Positions 24,677 through 34,111 of a stretch of DNA of 64,000 nt are shown piece after piece. The position numbers and the translations under genes were made by a program. The stretch comes from Microlunatus phosphovorus NM-1. GTDB lineage: Bacteria; Actinomycetota; Actinomycetes; Propionibacteriales; Propionibacteriaceae. The stretch spans positions 558,001 to 622,000 of the forward strand of contig NC_015635.1 of assembly GCF_000270245.1 (NCBI RefSeq). Direction: 5' to 3'. The notes under the pieces are model-generated. The model made no database searches. It was not told where the DNA came from and saw only the letters and a program-made list of their open reading frames with translations. Each line of letters starts with the position of its first letter. The first letter of the stretch is position 1.

Positions 24677-27600
24677 ATGGCGATTCTCGACAACCCTTCG
24701 GCGGTCGGCGCGGCAACCGATCAGCACTCAGCGGCCCAGGTCGCGCCCACTCGCGTCGACCGGCTGATCCGAGCCGCCGACCAACTCTGCCTGACACTGG
24801 AGTTCCTCAACCTGGACGTCGACCCGACTGGGCGCACACTGGTCACCGTCGATCCGCGGGTTGCCTTCACCGGCGTACGGATTGTGTTCGGCTCCCAGCA
24901 CACGGCCGAGGCGACCGTCGACGCCGACGAGGAGGCACCGACTGCGGGCGTCGACCACCGCCGCGCGGCAGAGTCCCGGCTGGTGGTCGCGCTTCCGAGC
25001 GGCACCCCGTACGCGTTGAAGAGCATCCTCGATCTCGCCGGGCGAGCGCTCGTCCTGGACGAACGAGCGGTCCCGAGCCGCAAACCGTCCAGCACGTCGT
25101 CCGAGCCCAGCTCTGAGGTGACCGCCCTCGAGCTGGTCGACTCGCTGATCTTCTCTCCCGAGCCGGACGGCCGATTCGCCGCTGGGCTGGTGCCGGTGAC
25201 CAGGGCGGACGTCACCGAGATCTGGCGGGCACGTCTCCTGCCCGAAGGCGAGACGGGCGTGAGCACCGACGCGGACTCGGCCGAGCGGGCCAAGCTCCGA
25301 GCGATCTGGTCCAGACCGGGCGACACTCCGCCCGACCGGCCGTTGACCTCCGACGAACGCAGCCGGATCGTCACCGCGACCACGGTCGACCCTGCCGAGG
25401 CGATCGAGGTGAACCGGCTTTGGCTGACCACCCACGGATCGTTCATCGACCTCTCCGGCGCCTGGGCCACCGGTCAGCTCGCGAGCTATCTGCACCGCAC
25501 CGTGGCCGGCCGAGACCTGCACGTCGAGACCGCGGAGCGTGGCTTCCTCGCACCCTTCGGTGTACCGGCAACGATCACCACCGTCATCGAGCGGGTGCTC
25601 AGCGACGATGCCGACGGCCACCCGGTTGCGATCCTCGTCCGGCAGGACTATCTGTCCGTCTCCGGTGCCGCGCGGGTGTTCCCGGCCGTGCGCATGCCGC
25701 AGGACGGCCGCGGCCTCCCGTTCTCCCGCGTCGTCGCCACCGACGGCGGACACGGACCGGTGGCGCTGATTCCGGTGACTCTCGACGACGGCAGCCAGAT
25801 CGGCACCGACAAGATCGCTGCCGTCACCCGCGACGGCGTACCCGTGGTGATCGGCTATCGGGCGACCGACCGGACCGCACGCACCGGCATCGCGTTCACC
25901 CTGCCGGCCATCTTCGTGACCCTCGATCACGCGTTCACCGTCCAGGACAGGGTCAACGGCGTTCTCACCCCGCTCGGCAATCTCAGCAGGTTCTTCGCCG
26001 ATCACCCGGTCGAGGCCGAACTGGGTGGTCAGTCGGTCGGCTGGGCCGACCCGCATCCCGACGGACGGGCCGGTTCGACTCGATCCACCCGCCTTATCCG
26101 GTTCGGTCTCGATCGGCCGGATCTGGCTGGGTCGAGCGCGAATGCGATCCGCGACGAGCTCGAGGCCGCGGGGCAGCCGGCGTTCTATCCGCGAGTGTCG
26201 TCCGCGCAGGTCACCGACGACGCGGTGGCGGCTCTGGTCGGTGGCAGCGAGGCGATTGAGGTGACCTATGCCGATGCCTGGCTTGCCCATGGCAACGGTC
26301 GCGCCAACCCCGGTCTCGCGTTCCACTCCCTGGTCACGCCGGGCACCCTGGACCGAACCGGCGCCGGGCAGGGCCTGGTTCGGCCGTCGCTGCGCATCGA
26401 CACCTTCAGCCAGACCCTCGGCTCCGGTATCGCTCCCACCGCCGGGATTGCATCGCCGCTCGCCGGGACGGCATCCTCCGCAGCCGGTGCGAGCGCCGGA
26501 CCGCCGATCCTCAGCTGGGATCCGGCAGCTGCACTGGGCGACGCGGCCAGGTTGTTTGGCTCGATCGCCCTGCAGGAGATCGTCGAGCAGGTCAACATCG
26601 CGCTGGACGACCTCGGCGGCGACACCGGGCTGCCGACCGTCGAGACGCTGCTCGAGGAGGAGGGGATCGGCTATCTGCTCCGCTGGCAGCCGAAGCTGAA
26701 GACCTTCCGGGTGGCCGGCGACCCGGTGTTCGTGATCGCCCAGGACCTGACCCAGGTCGGCCTGCCCGACTTCTTCGGCGACAAAGCAACCTCGACAGCG
26801 AAGATCGAGCTCAGCCAGTTCGTGCCGTTCGATGCCGATCCCGAGGAGGCGGTCGACACCGACTTCGAACTCAGCCTGGATAACGTCACGCTCCGGCTGC
26901 CACCCGGGGCACCCGCGATCGCCATCGCGTTCCGTCGGGTCAGCTACCACGATCCGGGTGACGGCAACGCCGCCCTGGACACCGATCTCGCCGACTGGCG
27001 GTTCATCGAGGTGCTGGAGTTTCTCGAGCCGGTCCGAGAGTTCATCGTCGGCCTGCTCGACCTCGGCGACATCGAGATCGACTCCGATGGCGTCCGCGCC
27101 GAGGTCGAGATCCCCGTGCCCAAGCTCGCCTTCGGGGTGATCAACGTGACCGGGCTGAACGTCGGACTCGGCTTGGACCTCCCCAACACGGGCAGTTCCA
27201 CGATCGGGTTCAACCTGTCCCGTCGCGACGACCCGTTCCGGATCACCGTGATGGGTTTCGGAGGCAGCGGCTCGCTGGAGGTGCGGCTGGTCGCCGACGA
27301 TCTGGACTTCCTGCTCGGCAGCCTGGCCGTCACCTACGAGCTGGCGGCCTCCATCGTCGTCGTCTCGGCCTCCCTCTCGGCCTCCTTGGGCATCGAGCTG
27401 ACGTACGAAGACTCCGCGGTCACCCTCGGCGCCTACGTCGAGCTCACCGGCAACGCCAGCGTGCTCGGCCTGGTGAACATCACCGGCAAGGTGCTGCTCT
27501 CGCTGCTCTACAACCTGAGCAGCAAGCTGCTCAGCGGCACCGCCCAGATCACCGCCGAGGTGGACACGCCGTTCTCGAAGTCCGACACCAGCTGGCGGCA

Positions 27601-27763
27601 GACCGTCGAGGTCTCCCTCGCCTCCGATGACGGCGGCCGACGATCACGAGCCGCTGTCCTGGGCGCCGGGCCGACCGCCGGTGAGCCGCTCGGTAGCGGT
27701 CCGTCGTTCGGCGATCGCTTCAGCGCCGACCAGTGGGCCGAATACTGCGCCGCCTACGTCTGA
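24677..27763 (+). CDS. Very large protein, 1028 aa, unknown function
   Basis: The frame begins at ATG 24677 with no clear ribosome-binding site; a palindrome (CCGACC-TT-GGTCGG) abuts it. There is no signal peptide or transmembrane helix. Residues about 1-600 are an alpha/beta mix with many strands (VPVTLDDGSQIGTDKIAAVT, GIAFTLPAIFVTLDHAFTVQ). A Gly/Ala/Ser-rich hinge follows near 590-620. The last 400 residues are long alternating beta strands (FELSLDNVTLRLPPGAPAIA, LGIELTYEDSAVTLGAYVEL, NASVLGLVNITGKVLLSLLY). This resembles large uncharacterised, repeat-rich bacterial proteins, but I cannot name a family with confidence. It forms a two-gene unit with the 1207-aa gene. Confidence 0.75.
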   Translation: MAILDNPSAVGAATDQHSAAQVAPTRVDRLIRAADQLCLTLEFLNLDVDPTGRTLVTVDPRVAFTGVRIVFGSQHTAEATVDADEEAPTAGVDHRRAAESRLVVALPSGTPYALKSILDLAGRALVLDERAVPSRKPSSTSSEPSSEVTALELVDSLIFSPEPDGRFAAGLVPVTRADVTEIWRARLLPEGETGVSTDADSAERAKLRAIWSRPGDTPPDRPLTSDERSRIVTATTVDPAEAIEVNRLWLTTHGSFIDLSGAWATGQLASYLHRTVAGRDLHVETAERGFLAPFGVPATITTVIERVLSDDADGHPVAILVRQDYLSVSGAARVFPAVRMPQDGRGLPFSRVVATDGGHGPVALIPVTLDDGSQIGTDKIAAVTRDGVPVVIGYRATDRTARTGIAFTLPAIFVTLDHAFTVQDRVNGVLTPLGNLSRFFADHPVEAELGGQSVGWADPHPDGRAGSTRSTRLIRFGLDRPDLAGSSANAIRDELEAAGQPAFYPRVSSAQVTDDAVAALVGGSEAIEVTYADAWLAHGNGRANPGLAFHSLVTPGTLDRTGAGQGLVRPSLRIDTFSQTLGSGIAPTAGIASPLAGTASSAAGASAGPPILSWDPAAALGDAARLFGSIALQEIVEQVNIALDDLGGDTGLPTVETLLEEEGIGYLLRWQPKLKTFRVAGDPVFVIAQDLTQVGLPDFFGDKATSTAKIELSQFVPFDADPEEAVDTDFELSLDNVTLRLPPGAPAIAIAFRRVSYHDPGDGNAALDTDLADWRFIEVLEFLEPVREFIVGLLDLGDIEIDSDGVRAEVEIPVPKLAFGVINVTGLNVGLGLDLPNTGSSTIGFNLSRRDDPFRITVMGFGGSGSLEVRLVADDLDFLLGSLAVTYELAASIVVVSASLSASLGIELTYEDSAVTLGAYVELTGNASVLGLVNITGKVLLSLLYNLSSKLLSGTAQITAEVDTPFSKSDTSWRQTVEVSLASDDGGRRSRAAVLGAGPTAGEPLGSGPSFGDRFSADQWAEYCAAYV

Positions 27764-27823
27764 TCACTCCCGGACCACCCCCTCACCCATCCGACATCGG
27801 CACCAGAGCAAGGACGAGATCTC

Positions 27824-30800
27824 ATGCCCGTACGTCACCTCCTTCCCTTTGCGCTTCCCACTGGCCGCACCGGACCAACCGGCCGGCTGACGGTCTATCT
27901 CTCGCCTCGGCTGAAAGCCGACGGGGTTCTCGCCGACTATCCGGAGTGGGTCGACTGGCCGGCCACCCTCGCCGGCTTGAATCTGCGGGTGCGCGTCGAC
28001 GGCGCGATCGTGCCGCACCGCGTGGTCAGTCCCGTTCCCTCCTCAGCTGTCTGGGCGGCGACGTTCACGCCAGATGCTCCGGTCGACGGGCACCGTTTCG
28101 TCGACTTCTCTCACACTCCGCTCCAGCCGATGGCCAGCGGCCGGGTCGCGACCTCCATCCTGGACACCTACGTCCGCATGGCCGCGGAGCATCCGGACGG
28201 CCCACCGGACGGTGCTCAGCTCTTGGCGCTGGCGGCTGCGGCCGGACTGCTCGACGGAGCCGGCACTGGCGTACCGGACCCAGGGAGCCTGGCCGAGGCC
28301 GCCGACTACCGGGCGCCGATGGACGACCGGGACACCCGTAAGCCGGAGGCGCCGGACTTCGATGTGCACGCCAGCATCAGCCTGCTTGGACACCACCCCG
28401 AACTGCTGCGTCACCTCGGGCTGGCGATCGACCTCGAGATCGGTCTGCCCGCCTCGCCCGGGCGGGTACGAGTCACTCTCGGCTATGGAGGTGCGGGCGG
28501 GCAGGCCCGCGAGATCGGCCTCATCACGCTGACCACGCCCGACTTCCTGGCCCAACCGAACCCCGACCCGAAGCTGCGCGAACAGAGCCGCGGCTTCCTC
28601 GCACTGGCTGCGGAGAAGGCATTCCTCACCATGATGGACCCGCACCTCGCCGCCTCTCGGCTGAGCCAGGCAGCCGCCCAGGCCGACCAGTTCGGCGAGG
28701 GTGTGCTGCCTGCCCTGGACAGCCGTGCCCTCACCCTGATTCGGCCGGATCTGAGCACGACGTACCGCAACCGCACCGAACGGCAGACCGAACTGGAGAC
28801 GGAGCTGCAGGCCAGCCTCGCGCCGGGCGGCTCGCCGGTCGAGCTGTTCGCCGAGGACCTGACCATCGGCCAACGGATCGATGTGTTCGACCTCACCGGG
28901 GCCGGTCGGTGGTCCAGTCTGTTTCAGCGCCGGACGAAGCAGGGCTATGCCTTCCCGCGCGACAAGTCGCTGAGCATCGTGCCGAAGCCCGACGAGGGAT
29001 GGAACACCACGGTCCTGGTCACCGAGCAGGAAGACGTTCGAGTGCTTCACCAGAATCCCGAGCAGGATGCGATCCTGCGGCCCACCGCACTGTTCCGCCT
29101 CGACGACGCGTTCTACAAGTGGGACGGCTGGAGTGGTGCTGTGCCGACTCCGAGCAGTGTGCTGGACTCCGTGACCGGTCAGCCGGTGGAGGCGAGCGAC
29201 AACCTCCCCACGGCTGATCAAACTGCACAGGTGGCGGTCGACTACGGCGTCGTGCCCCGCACCCTGCCGCGGCTGCGATTCGGGCGGACCTACCAGTTCC
29301 GTGGGCGCTGCGTCGACCTCGCGGGCAACTCCTGCGACCTGGCCACTGCCAACCCCACCGGCGCTGCGTCACCGCCGGAGCCTTTTGGCCGGCTCGAGCC
29401 GATCGCTGCACCAACTGCGGTTCGTCGTGCGCCGCGGCCGATTCCCGGCATCGGCGACAGCCCCGACACGCTGGTGCTGCTCGGCGACTACGACCTGGCC
29501 GATACCGACGTCGAAGCGGTCGAGCGGCTGTTCTTTCCTGGCCGGGTCGGCCAGGACCTCTGCGAGCTGCATGGACTCCCCGCGGGCGGTGTGGATCCGG
29601 CGAGCTATGCCGACCTGGTGACCCGAGATGCCCTCGATCTGGCCGATCAGACCGAGACCGACGAGCGGACGGGGGAGCTGATGGTGACCGGCCCGCCGCA
29701 ACCCGCTATTGGCTATCTGTCGGACCCGGCTGCCGTGGGGCTGCGGCTCGATCTCCCCGCGCTCGGCGTACCGGTCGCACTGTCACTCAAGGGCGTTTGG
29801 CCCGAGCGGCAGGCGACCCGGCTGGTCGTGGCCGCCGGGGATCCGTCGGCGGTGGTCGACCCGGATCCGGACACCGATCTGACCGTCTTCGTGCCGCAGG
29901 CGGAGATCGTCACCGGCTCGGTCAGCTACCGCATCGACCCGGCATTCTTGGATCACTTCGCGCTCTGGCAGCGGCTGAGTGCGGTCGACCAGGCAGAACT
30001 GAGCGAGCGGGTGATGGGCGGCGAACACTGGATGTTCACTCCGGCACGTCCGCTGACGCTGATCCACGCCGTACGCCGCCCGCTGCTGGCACCCGAAGTC
30101 GATCGGCTTGCGGTGGATCGTGACCTCGGATCGGCCGGGCTCCGGCTGAGCGGGACGCTGGTGGCCAGCTGCCTGAGCACGGATCGGGTCACGATCGGCG
30201 CTGCCTGGACCGACACTGTCGATGATCCGGCGCTGGACGCACCGGTGCCACGCCGTACGGCCATCGGACTCGGCACCGTGACCGTCCCGCGCTCCACCAA
30301 GAACGAGGTGAGCATCGAATCGTTGGAGAAGCGGTTGCCGGACACCAAACGGCACGAGGCCACGCTCCGGCTGGAGGCCTACTCCAGCTTTGCCGAGTAC
30401 TTCACCGAGGAGAAGGCTGTCGTGCTGGCCGACCGGCCGGTGCTGCTGGATCGCAAGGGCGTCGTGGCGAGCTCGGTCGAGGTGCGGTTGCCGGACGGCC
30501 GACGGGCGGATGTCGGAACAGACATACGGATCGACGAGCGACGCGGCGCGATCGTCCGGTTGCCCGGCGGTGTGATCCGCAGTGGCACCCAGGTGAGTGT
30601 CCGCTACGTCAGCCGACCGATCAGCCGGACCAGCGACGAAGCCGGATCGCCGTCGTTCTCGATCATCTTTCCCAACACCGTCGCGCCGCCGGCTCCGGTG
30701 GTGAGCGACGTGGTGCCGGCCTCGGCGCGGGACACGACGGGACATCACTCAGGTCAGGTGCTCCGGATCTATCTCGCGCGGCCGTGGCTGGTCTCCGGAG

Positions 30801-31447
30801 ACGGGGAGGGGCTGGCCGTGGACCTGTCGGCGACTCGGGTGGGCCGCGATCCGCTGCTGGCCGGCGGCGCCGACATTCCCGAGTTGACGGCGGCCCACTT
30901 CCCGCGCGCGACGGCTGTCACCGACGTGGACGGGACGCCGCTTGCGGTCCATCCCGTGACCTTCGACGCGACCAGCCGACGGTGGTACGCCGACATCGAG
31001 CTGGCCGATGGGTTCGGCTATCGGCCCTTCCTGCAGCTGACCCTGGCGCGCTACCAACCCGACTCCGTGGACGGCGCGACCAGGTCGGCGGGCGTGACCC
31101 TCGATGCGGTCCGGCTGGGGCTGGTCCGGGCGACGATCGCCACCAGGGTCGGCAAGAGCGTCGAGATCGAGGTCAGCGGGCTGGATGGGCTCGGCAACTC
31201 GGTGCAGGTGAGCCTGCAGCAGGCGGATCCGAACATCGCGGATCCCGAGCTGCGCTGGAGCAGCGTGGGCGATCCGGTCGGGCTGGTGGCGACGTCTGAG
31301 GGATCTGTCACGACTTGGTCGGGGAGCATCGAGGTGCCGGCGAGCGCCACGCGGCTGTTGGTCGAGGAGTTCGAGCCCGGTCTCCGGGAGCAGGACGGCA
31401 CGACGGTGTTGACCACCGTCTTCGTCGAAACGATCCCGCTGATCTGA
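27824..31447 (+). CDS. Very large protein, 1207 aa, unknown function
   Basis: It starts at ATG 27824 behind AAGGACGAG, 60 bases after the preceding giant gene. No signal peptide or membrane span. The N-terminus (LTVYLSPRLKADGVLADYPE, then WVDWPATLAGLNLRVRVDG) is followed by long mixed segments: YQFRGRCVDLAGNSCDL, a beta-sandwich-like centre and ARPLTLIHAVRRPLLAPEVD near residue 745. The C-terminal third is built of repeated beta strands (LRIYLARPWLVSGDGEGLAV, FLQLTLARYQPDSVDG) and ends SATRLLVEEFEPG. I recognise no catalytic motif. Size and strand repetition suggest a structural or surface-type role, which is inference only. Confidence 0.75.
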   Translation: MPVRHLLPFALPTGRTGPTGRLTVYLSPRLKADGVLADYPEWVDWPATLAGLNLRVRVDGAIVPHRVVSPVPSSAVWAATFTPDAPVDGHRFVDFSHTPLQPMASGRVATSILDTYVRMAAEHPDGPPDGAQLLALAAAAGLLDGAGTGVPDPGSLAEAADYRAPMDDRDTRKPEAPDFDVHASISLLGHHPELLRHLGLAIDLEIGLPASPGRVRVTLGYGGAGGQAREIGLITLTTPDFLAQPNPDPKLREQSRGFLALAAEKAFLTMMDPHLAASRLSQAAAQADQFGEGVLPALDSRALTLIRPDLSTTYRNRTERQTELETELQASLAPGGSPVELFAEDLTIGQRIDVFDLTGAGRWSSLFQRRTKQGYAFPRDKSLSIVPKPDEGWNTTVLVTEQEDVRVLHQNPEQDAILRPTALFRLDDAFYKWDGWSGAVPTPSSVLDSVTGQPVEASDNLPTADQTAQVAVDYGVVPRTLPRLRFGRTYQFRGRCVDLAGNSCDLATANPTGAASPPEPFGRLEPIAAPTAVRRAPRPIPGIGDSPDTLVLLGDYDLADTDVEAVERLFFPGRVGQDLCELHGLPAGGVDPASYADLVTRDALDLADQTETDERTGELMVTGPPQPAIGYLSDPAAVGLRLDLPALGVPVALSLKGVWPERQATRLVVAAGDPSAVVDPDPDTDLTVFVPQAEIVTGSVSYRIDPAFLDHFALWQRLSAVDQAELSERVMGGEHWMFTPARPLTLIHAVRRPLLAPEVDRLAVDRDLGSAGLRLSGTLVASCLSTDRVTIGAAWTDTVDDPALDAPVPRRTAIGLGTVTVPRSTKNEVSIESLEKRLPDTKRHEATLRLEAYSSFAEYFTEEKAVVLADRPVLLDRKGVVASSVEVRLPDGRRADVGTDIRIDERRGAIVRLPGGVIRSGTQVSVRYVSRPISRTSDEAGSPSFSIIFPNTVAPPAPVVSDVVPASARDTTGHHSGQVLRIYLARPWLVSGDGEGLAVDLSATRVGRDPLLAGGADIPELTAAHFPRATAVTDVDGTPLAVHPVTFDATSRRWYADIELADGFGYRPFLQLTLARYQPDSVDGATRSAGVTLDAVRLGLVRATIATRVGKSVEIEVSGLDGLGNSVQVSLQQADPNIADPELRWSSVGDPVGLVATSEGSVTTWSGSIEVPASATRLLVEEFEPGLREQDGTTVLTTVFVETIPLI

Positions 31448-31526
31448 CCGCAGCCGGCGGACCCGGCTCCCGGCAGACTGGTGTCCGTCGGCGGCAATAG
31501 GTCATCACTGGCTCGCCGTCGTCGGA

Positions 31527-31610
31527 TTAGTTCATGATGGGAATTTGACTCTCAATCGAGTCGACCCGGCGTGTCGCCCGTGCTCAGGCGCAATGAGCGG
31601 CCGATTTCCG
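31527..31610. repeat. Dispersed repeat, copy 2, right arm degraded
   Basis: The first 34 bases (31527-31560) match copy 1 (23637-23670) at all but one position, and CGGCGTGTCGC plus scattered later positions stay in register without gaps. The right inverted arm has lost its complement. Orientation is the same as copy 1, so the two form direct repeats 7.9 kb apart. The element lies between the stop of the 1207-aa gene and the end of selD. GACTC-TCAATC-GAGTC is a small perfect hairpin within it. Confidence 0.75.
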
Positions 31611-31632
31611 TCGCGTTGGCGTCTGGTGTAGC

Positions 31633-32622
31633 TCAGCGGATCTGGATCCCGTACCCGGAGATGGTGTGGCCGATGATCGGATAGCCGGGCACTTCGCCGA
31701 TCAGCAGCAGGCCACCCGAGGTCTGGGCGTCGGCGAGCAGCAGCAGGTCGTCCTCCGTCACGCCGGCATCCGGGGCCAAGTGGGGGAGCACCCAGTCGAG
31801 GTTGCGTCGGGTGCCGCCGGAGACATACCCATCGCGCAGCGCCTCCGCGGCCCCTTCGACCAAGGGCACGGCGCTGCGGTCCAGGACCGCCCCGACGCCG
31901 GAGGCGCGGCACAGCTTGTAGAGGTGGCCGAGCAGCCCGAAGCCGGTGACATCAGTACCAGCTCGTACGCCGGCCGCCAGTGCGGCCTGCGAGGCCACTC
32001 GATTGAGCCGGGTCATCAACGCGATCGCCTGTGGAAAGACCTCGCCGGTGCGTTTGTGCCGGTTGTTGAGCAATCCCACCCCGATCGGCTTGGTGAGCGT
32101 GATCGGCAGCCCGGGTTGGGCAGCGTCGTTGCGCAGCAGCCGGTCCGGGAGGGCGATTCCGGTGACGGCCATCCCGTACTTCGGCTCCGGATCATCGATC
32201 GAGTGGCCGCCGATCACCGGGCAGCCGGCCTCGGCACCGACGTCCAGACCGCCTCGCAGTACCTCGGTCATCAACTCCATCGGCAGCACCTCGCGTGGCC
32301 AGCCGACGAGGTTGATCGCGACGACCGGGTCACCGCCCATCGCGTAGATGTCGGAGAGCGCGTTGGCCGCGGCGATCCGCCCCCAGTCGTACGGATCGTC
32401 GACAACCGGGGTGAAGAAGTCGGCCGTCGACAGGATGGCCAGATCGTCGCGGACCCGGACGGCCGCCGCGTCGTCGCCGTCTTCGAGACCGACCAGGATG
32501 TCCGGACCGGACTGGCCGGTCAGTCCGCGTACCGCGTCCTCGAGCTCGCCCGGCGGGATCTTGCAGGCACAGCCGCCGCCGTGCGCGTACGAGGTCAGTC
32601 GAGCCAGTTCTTGAACGGTCAT
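31633..32622 (-). CDS. selD: Selenide, water dikinase (selenophosphate synthetase)
   Basis: SelD makes selenophosphate from selenide and ATP, the Se donor for Sec-tRNA synthesis. The 329-residue protein has the active-site loop HGGGCACKIPPGEL with Cys18 and Lys21 in the positions of E. coli Cys17 and Lys20. The AIRS-type fold follows: LSTADFFTPVVDDPYDWGRIAAANALSDIYAMGGDPV, CPVIGGHSIDDPEPKYG and DVTGFGLLGHL. It is divergent from the tRNA-Sec gene with 36 bases between, so the promoters are packed together. Cys rather than Sec at the active site means it does not need its own product. Confidence 0.95.
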   Translation of the reverse strand: MTVQELARLTSYAHGGGCACKIPPGELEDAVRGLTGQSGPDILVGLEDGDDAAAVRVRDDLAILSTADFFTPVVDDPYDWGRIAAANALSDIYAMGGDPVVAINLVGWPREVLPMELMTEVLRGGLDVGAEAGCPVIGGHSIDDPEPKYGMAVTGIALPDRLLRNDAAQPGLPITLTKPIGVGLLNNRHKRTGEVFPQAIALMTRLNRVASQAALAAGVRAGTDVTGFGLLGHLYKLCRASGVGAVLDRSAVPLVEGAAEALRDGYVSGGTRRNLDWVLPHLAPDAGVTEDDLLLLADAQTSGGLLLIGEVPGYPIIGHTISGYGIQIR

Positions 32623-32658
32623 GCGGCGAGCGTAACTCGGCTAAGTTGGTGCGCGCGT

Positions 32659-32754
32659 GGAGGCGTCTGGGTTCCTGGTGGGCCCCCCGGTCTTCAACAC
32701 CGAGGAGGTCGAGCAGCTCGGCCTGGCGGGTTCGATTCCCGTCCGCCTCCGCCA
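32659..32754 (+). tRNA. selC: tRNA-Sec (anticodon UCA)
   Basis: A 96-base tRNA including encoded CCA has the anticodon loop CTTCAAC with TCA in the centre. The long variable arm is an eight-pair stem (AGGTCGAG with CTCGGCCT, one G-T) around CAG. The acceptor GGAGGCG pairs with CGCCTCC, and together with the T stem (GGCGGG with CCCGTC) it gives a 13-bp stack, as expected of Sec tRNAs. The D stem is short in loop and long in stem. It reads UGA in fdhA. Confidence 0.95.
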
Positions 32755-32794
32755 TGCCCAGACTCCGTGACCCGAGATCGCGAGGAGACCCCGA

Positions 32795-34111
32795 GTGAGC
32801 CAGGTGGACCCGCGACGGCTCATTCCTCGCACCGATGAGTTGCTCGCGTTGCCGGCAACCCGAGCTGCGGTCGAGCGAGTCGGCGTCCGCGTGGTACGCG
32901 ATCTGATCAGACAGACCCAGGATCGGGCACGTCGCGGCGAGTTGGCTCCCGACCAGGTCGAGCCGGTCGTGCTCGACCAACTCAATGCGCACCGCCCGAC
33001 CACACTGCGGCCCGTGCTCAACGCGACCGGGGTCGTGATCCACACCAATCTGGGTCGGGCGCCCCTGTCTCCCGCGGCCACTGAGGCCCTGCTGTCGGCG
33101 GCCGGATACGTCGACGTCGAGCTCGACCTCGCCACCGGGAGCCGGTCGCGGCGAGGGGTCGCAGCCCGCCAAGCCCTGCTGAGTGCCTGTCCGACCGCAG
33201 CCGACGCCTTGATCGTGAACAACGGTGCGGCCGCGTTGGTACTGGCCACCACCGCGCTGGCTGCCGGTCGCGAGGTGGTGATCAGCCGCGGCGAGTTGAT
33301 CGAGATCGGGGCCGGCTTCCGATTGCCGGACCTGATCGCTTCGACGGGCGCCCGCTTGCGAGAGGTCGGCACCACCAATCGTACGCACCTGCGCGACTAC
33401 CTCGACGCGATCGGCCCCGACACCGGCTGCATCCTGAAGGTGCACCCCAGCAACTTCCGAGTCACGGGATTCACCAGTGGCGTGTCGATCGGGGAGCTGC
33501 GATCCGCGATCTCCGAGATTCCGTTGGTCGCTGATCTGGGCAGTGGACTGCTGACTCCCGATCCTGCGTTGCCGGACGAACCTGACGCGACGACGGCCCT
33601 GACGGAGGGTGCCGATCTCGTCGTGGCCAGCGGCGACAAGCTGTTCGGCGGACCGCAGGCGGGGCTGCTGCTCGGCGCTGCCGACTTGACCGGGCGGTTG
33701 TCCAAGCATCCGCTGGCCAGGGCAGTCCGGGTGGACAAGCTGACCTTGGCCGCGATCGAGGCGACGCTCTCCGGTGGCCCGACCCCGGTTTCTCGGGCGC
33801 TTCATGCCGATCCGGACCGGTTGCAGTCCCGGGCCGAACGTCTGGCAGCCACGGTCGGTGGCACGGTGGTGCCGCACGACGGCCGGGTCGGCGGTGGGGG
33901 AGCGCCGGGCGTTCCACTGCCGGGCTGGGCCGTTCAGCTGCCCGAGGCGGCGGCCGAGCCGTTGCGTACGGGCGAACCGGCCGTGCTGCCCCGGGTCCAC
34001 GGCGGAGTTTGCCTGGTCGATCTCCGGTGCATCCCGGAGTCCGACGACGTACGACTCATGGTTGCCGTCGAGCATGCATTGGCCGCGATCGAGGGCCCGG
34101 AGTCCGGATGA
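32795..34111 (+). CDS. selA: L-seryl-tRNA(Sec) selenium transferase
   Basis: SelA converts Ser-tRNA(Sec) to Sec-tRNA(Sec) with selenophosphate. It has 438 residues from a GTG start (GAGGAGA upstream). Family segments are LPATRAAVERVG, NATGVVIHTNLGRAPLSPAA, VNNGAAALVLAT, EVVISRGELIEIGAGFRLPDL and the PLP-binding Lys282 in LVVASGDKLFGGPQAGLLLG. It follows the tRNA-Sec gene by 40 bases and overlaps selB by four bases (ATGA), so tRNA, selA and selB are likely co-expressed. Confidence 0.96.
   Translation: MSQVDPRRLIPRTDELLALPATRAAVERVGVRVVRDLIRQTQDRARRGELAPDQVEPVVLDQLNAHRPTTLRPVLNATGVVIHTNLGRAPLSPAATEALLSAAGYVDVELDLATGSRSRRGVAARQALLSACPTAADALIVNNGAAALVLATTALAAGREVVISRGELIEIGAGFRLPDLIASTGARLREVGTTNRTHLRDYLDAIGPDTGCILKVHPSNFRVTGFTSGVSIGELRSAISEIPLVADLGSGLLTPDPALPDEPDATTALTEGADLVVASGDKLFGGPQAGLLLGAADLTGRLSKHPLARAVRVDKLTLAAIEATLSGGPTPVSRALHADPDRLQSRAERLAATVGGTVVPHDGRVGGGGAPGVPLPGWAVQLPEAAAEPLRTGEPAVLPRVHGGVCLVDLRCIPESDDVRLMVAVEHALAAIEGPESG

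Noticed and set aside
24728-26950. Long minus-strand open frame under the 1028-aa gene
   Set aside because: Composition Arg/Gly/Asp-rich without domains; the plus frame has protein-like strand patterns.
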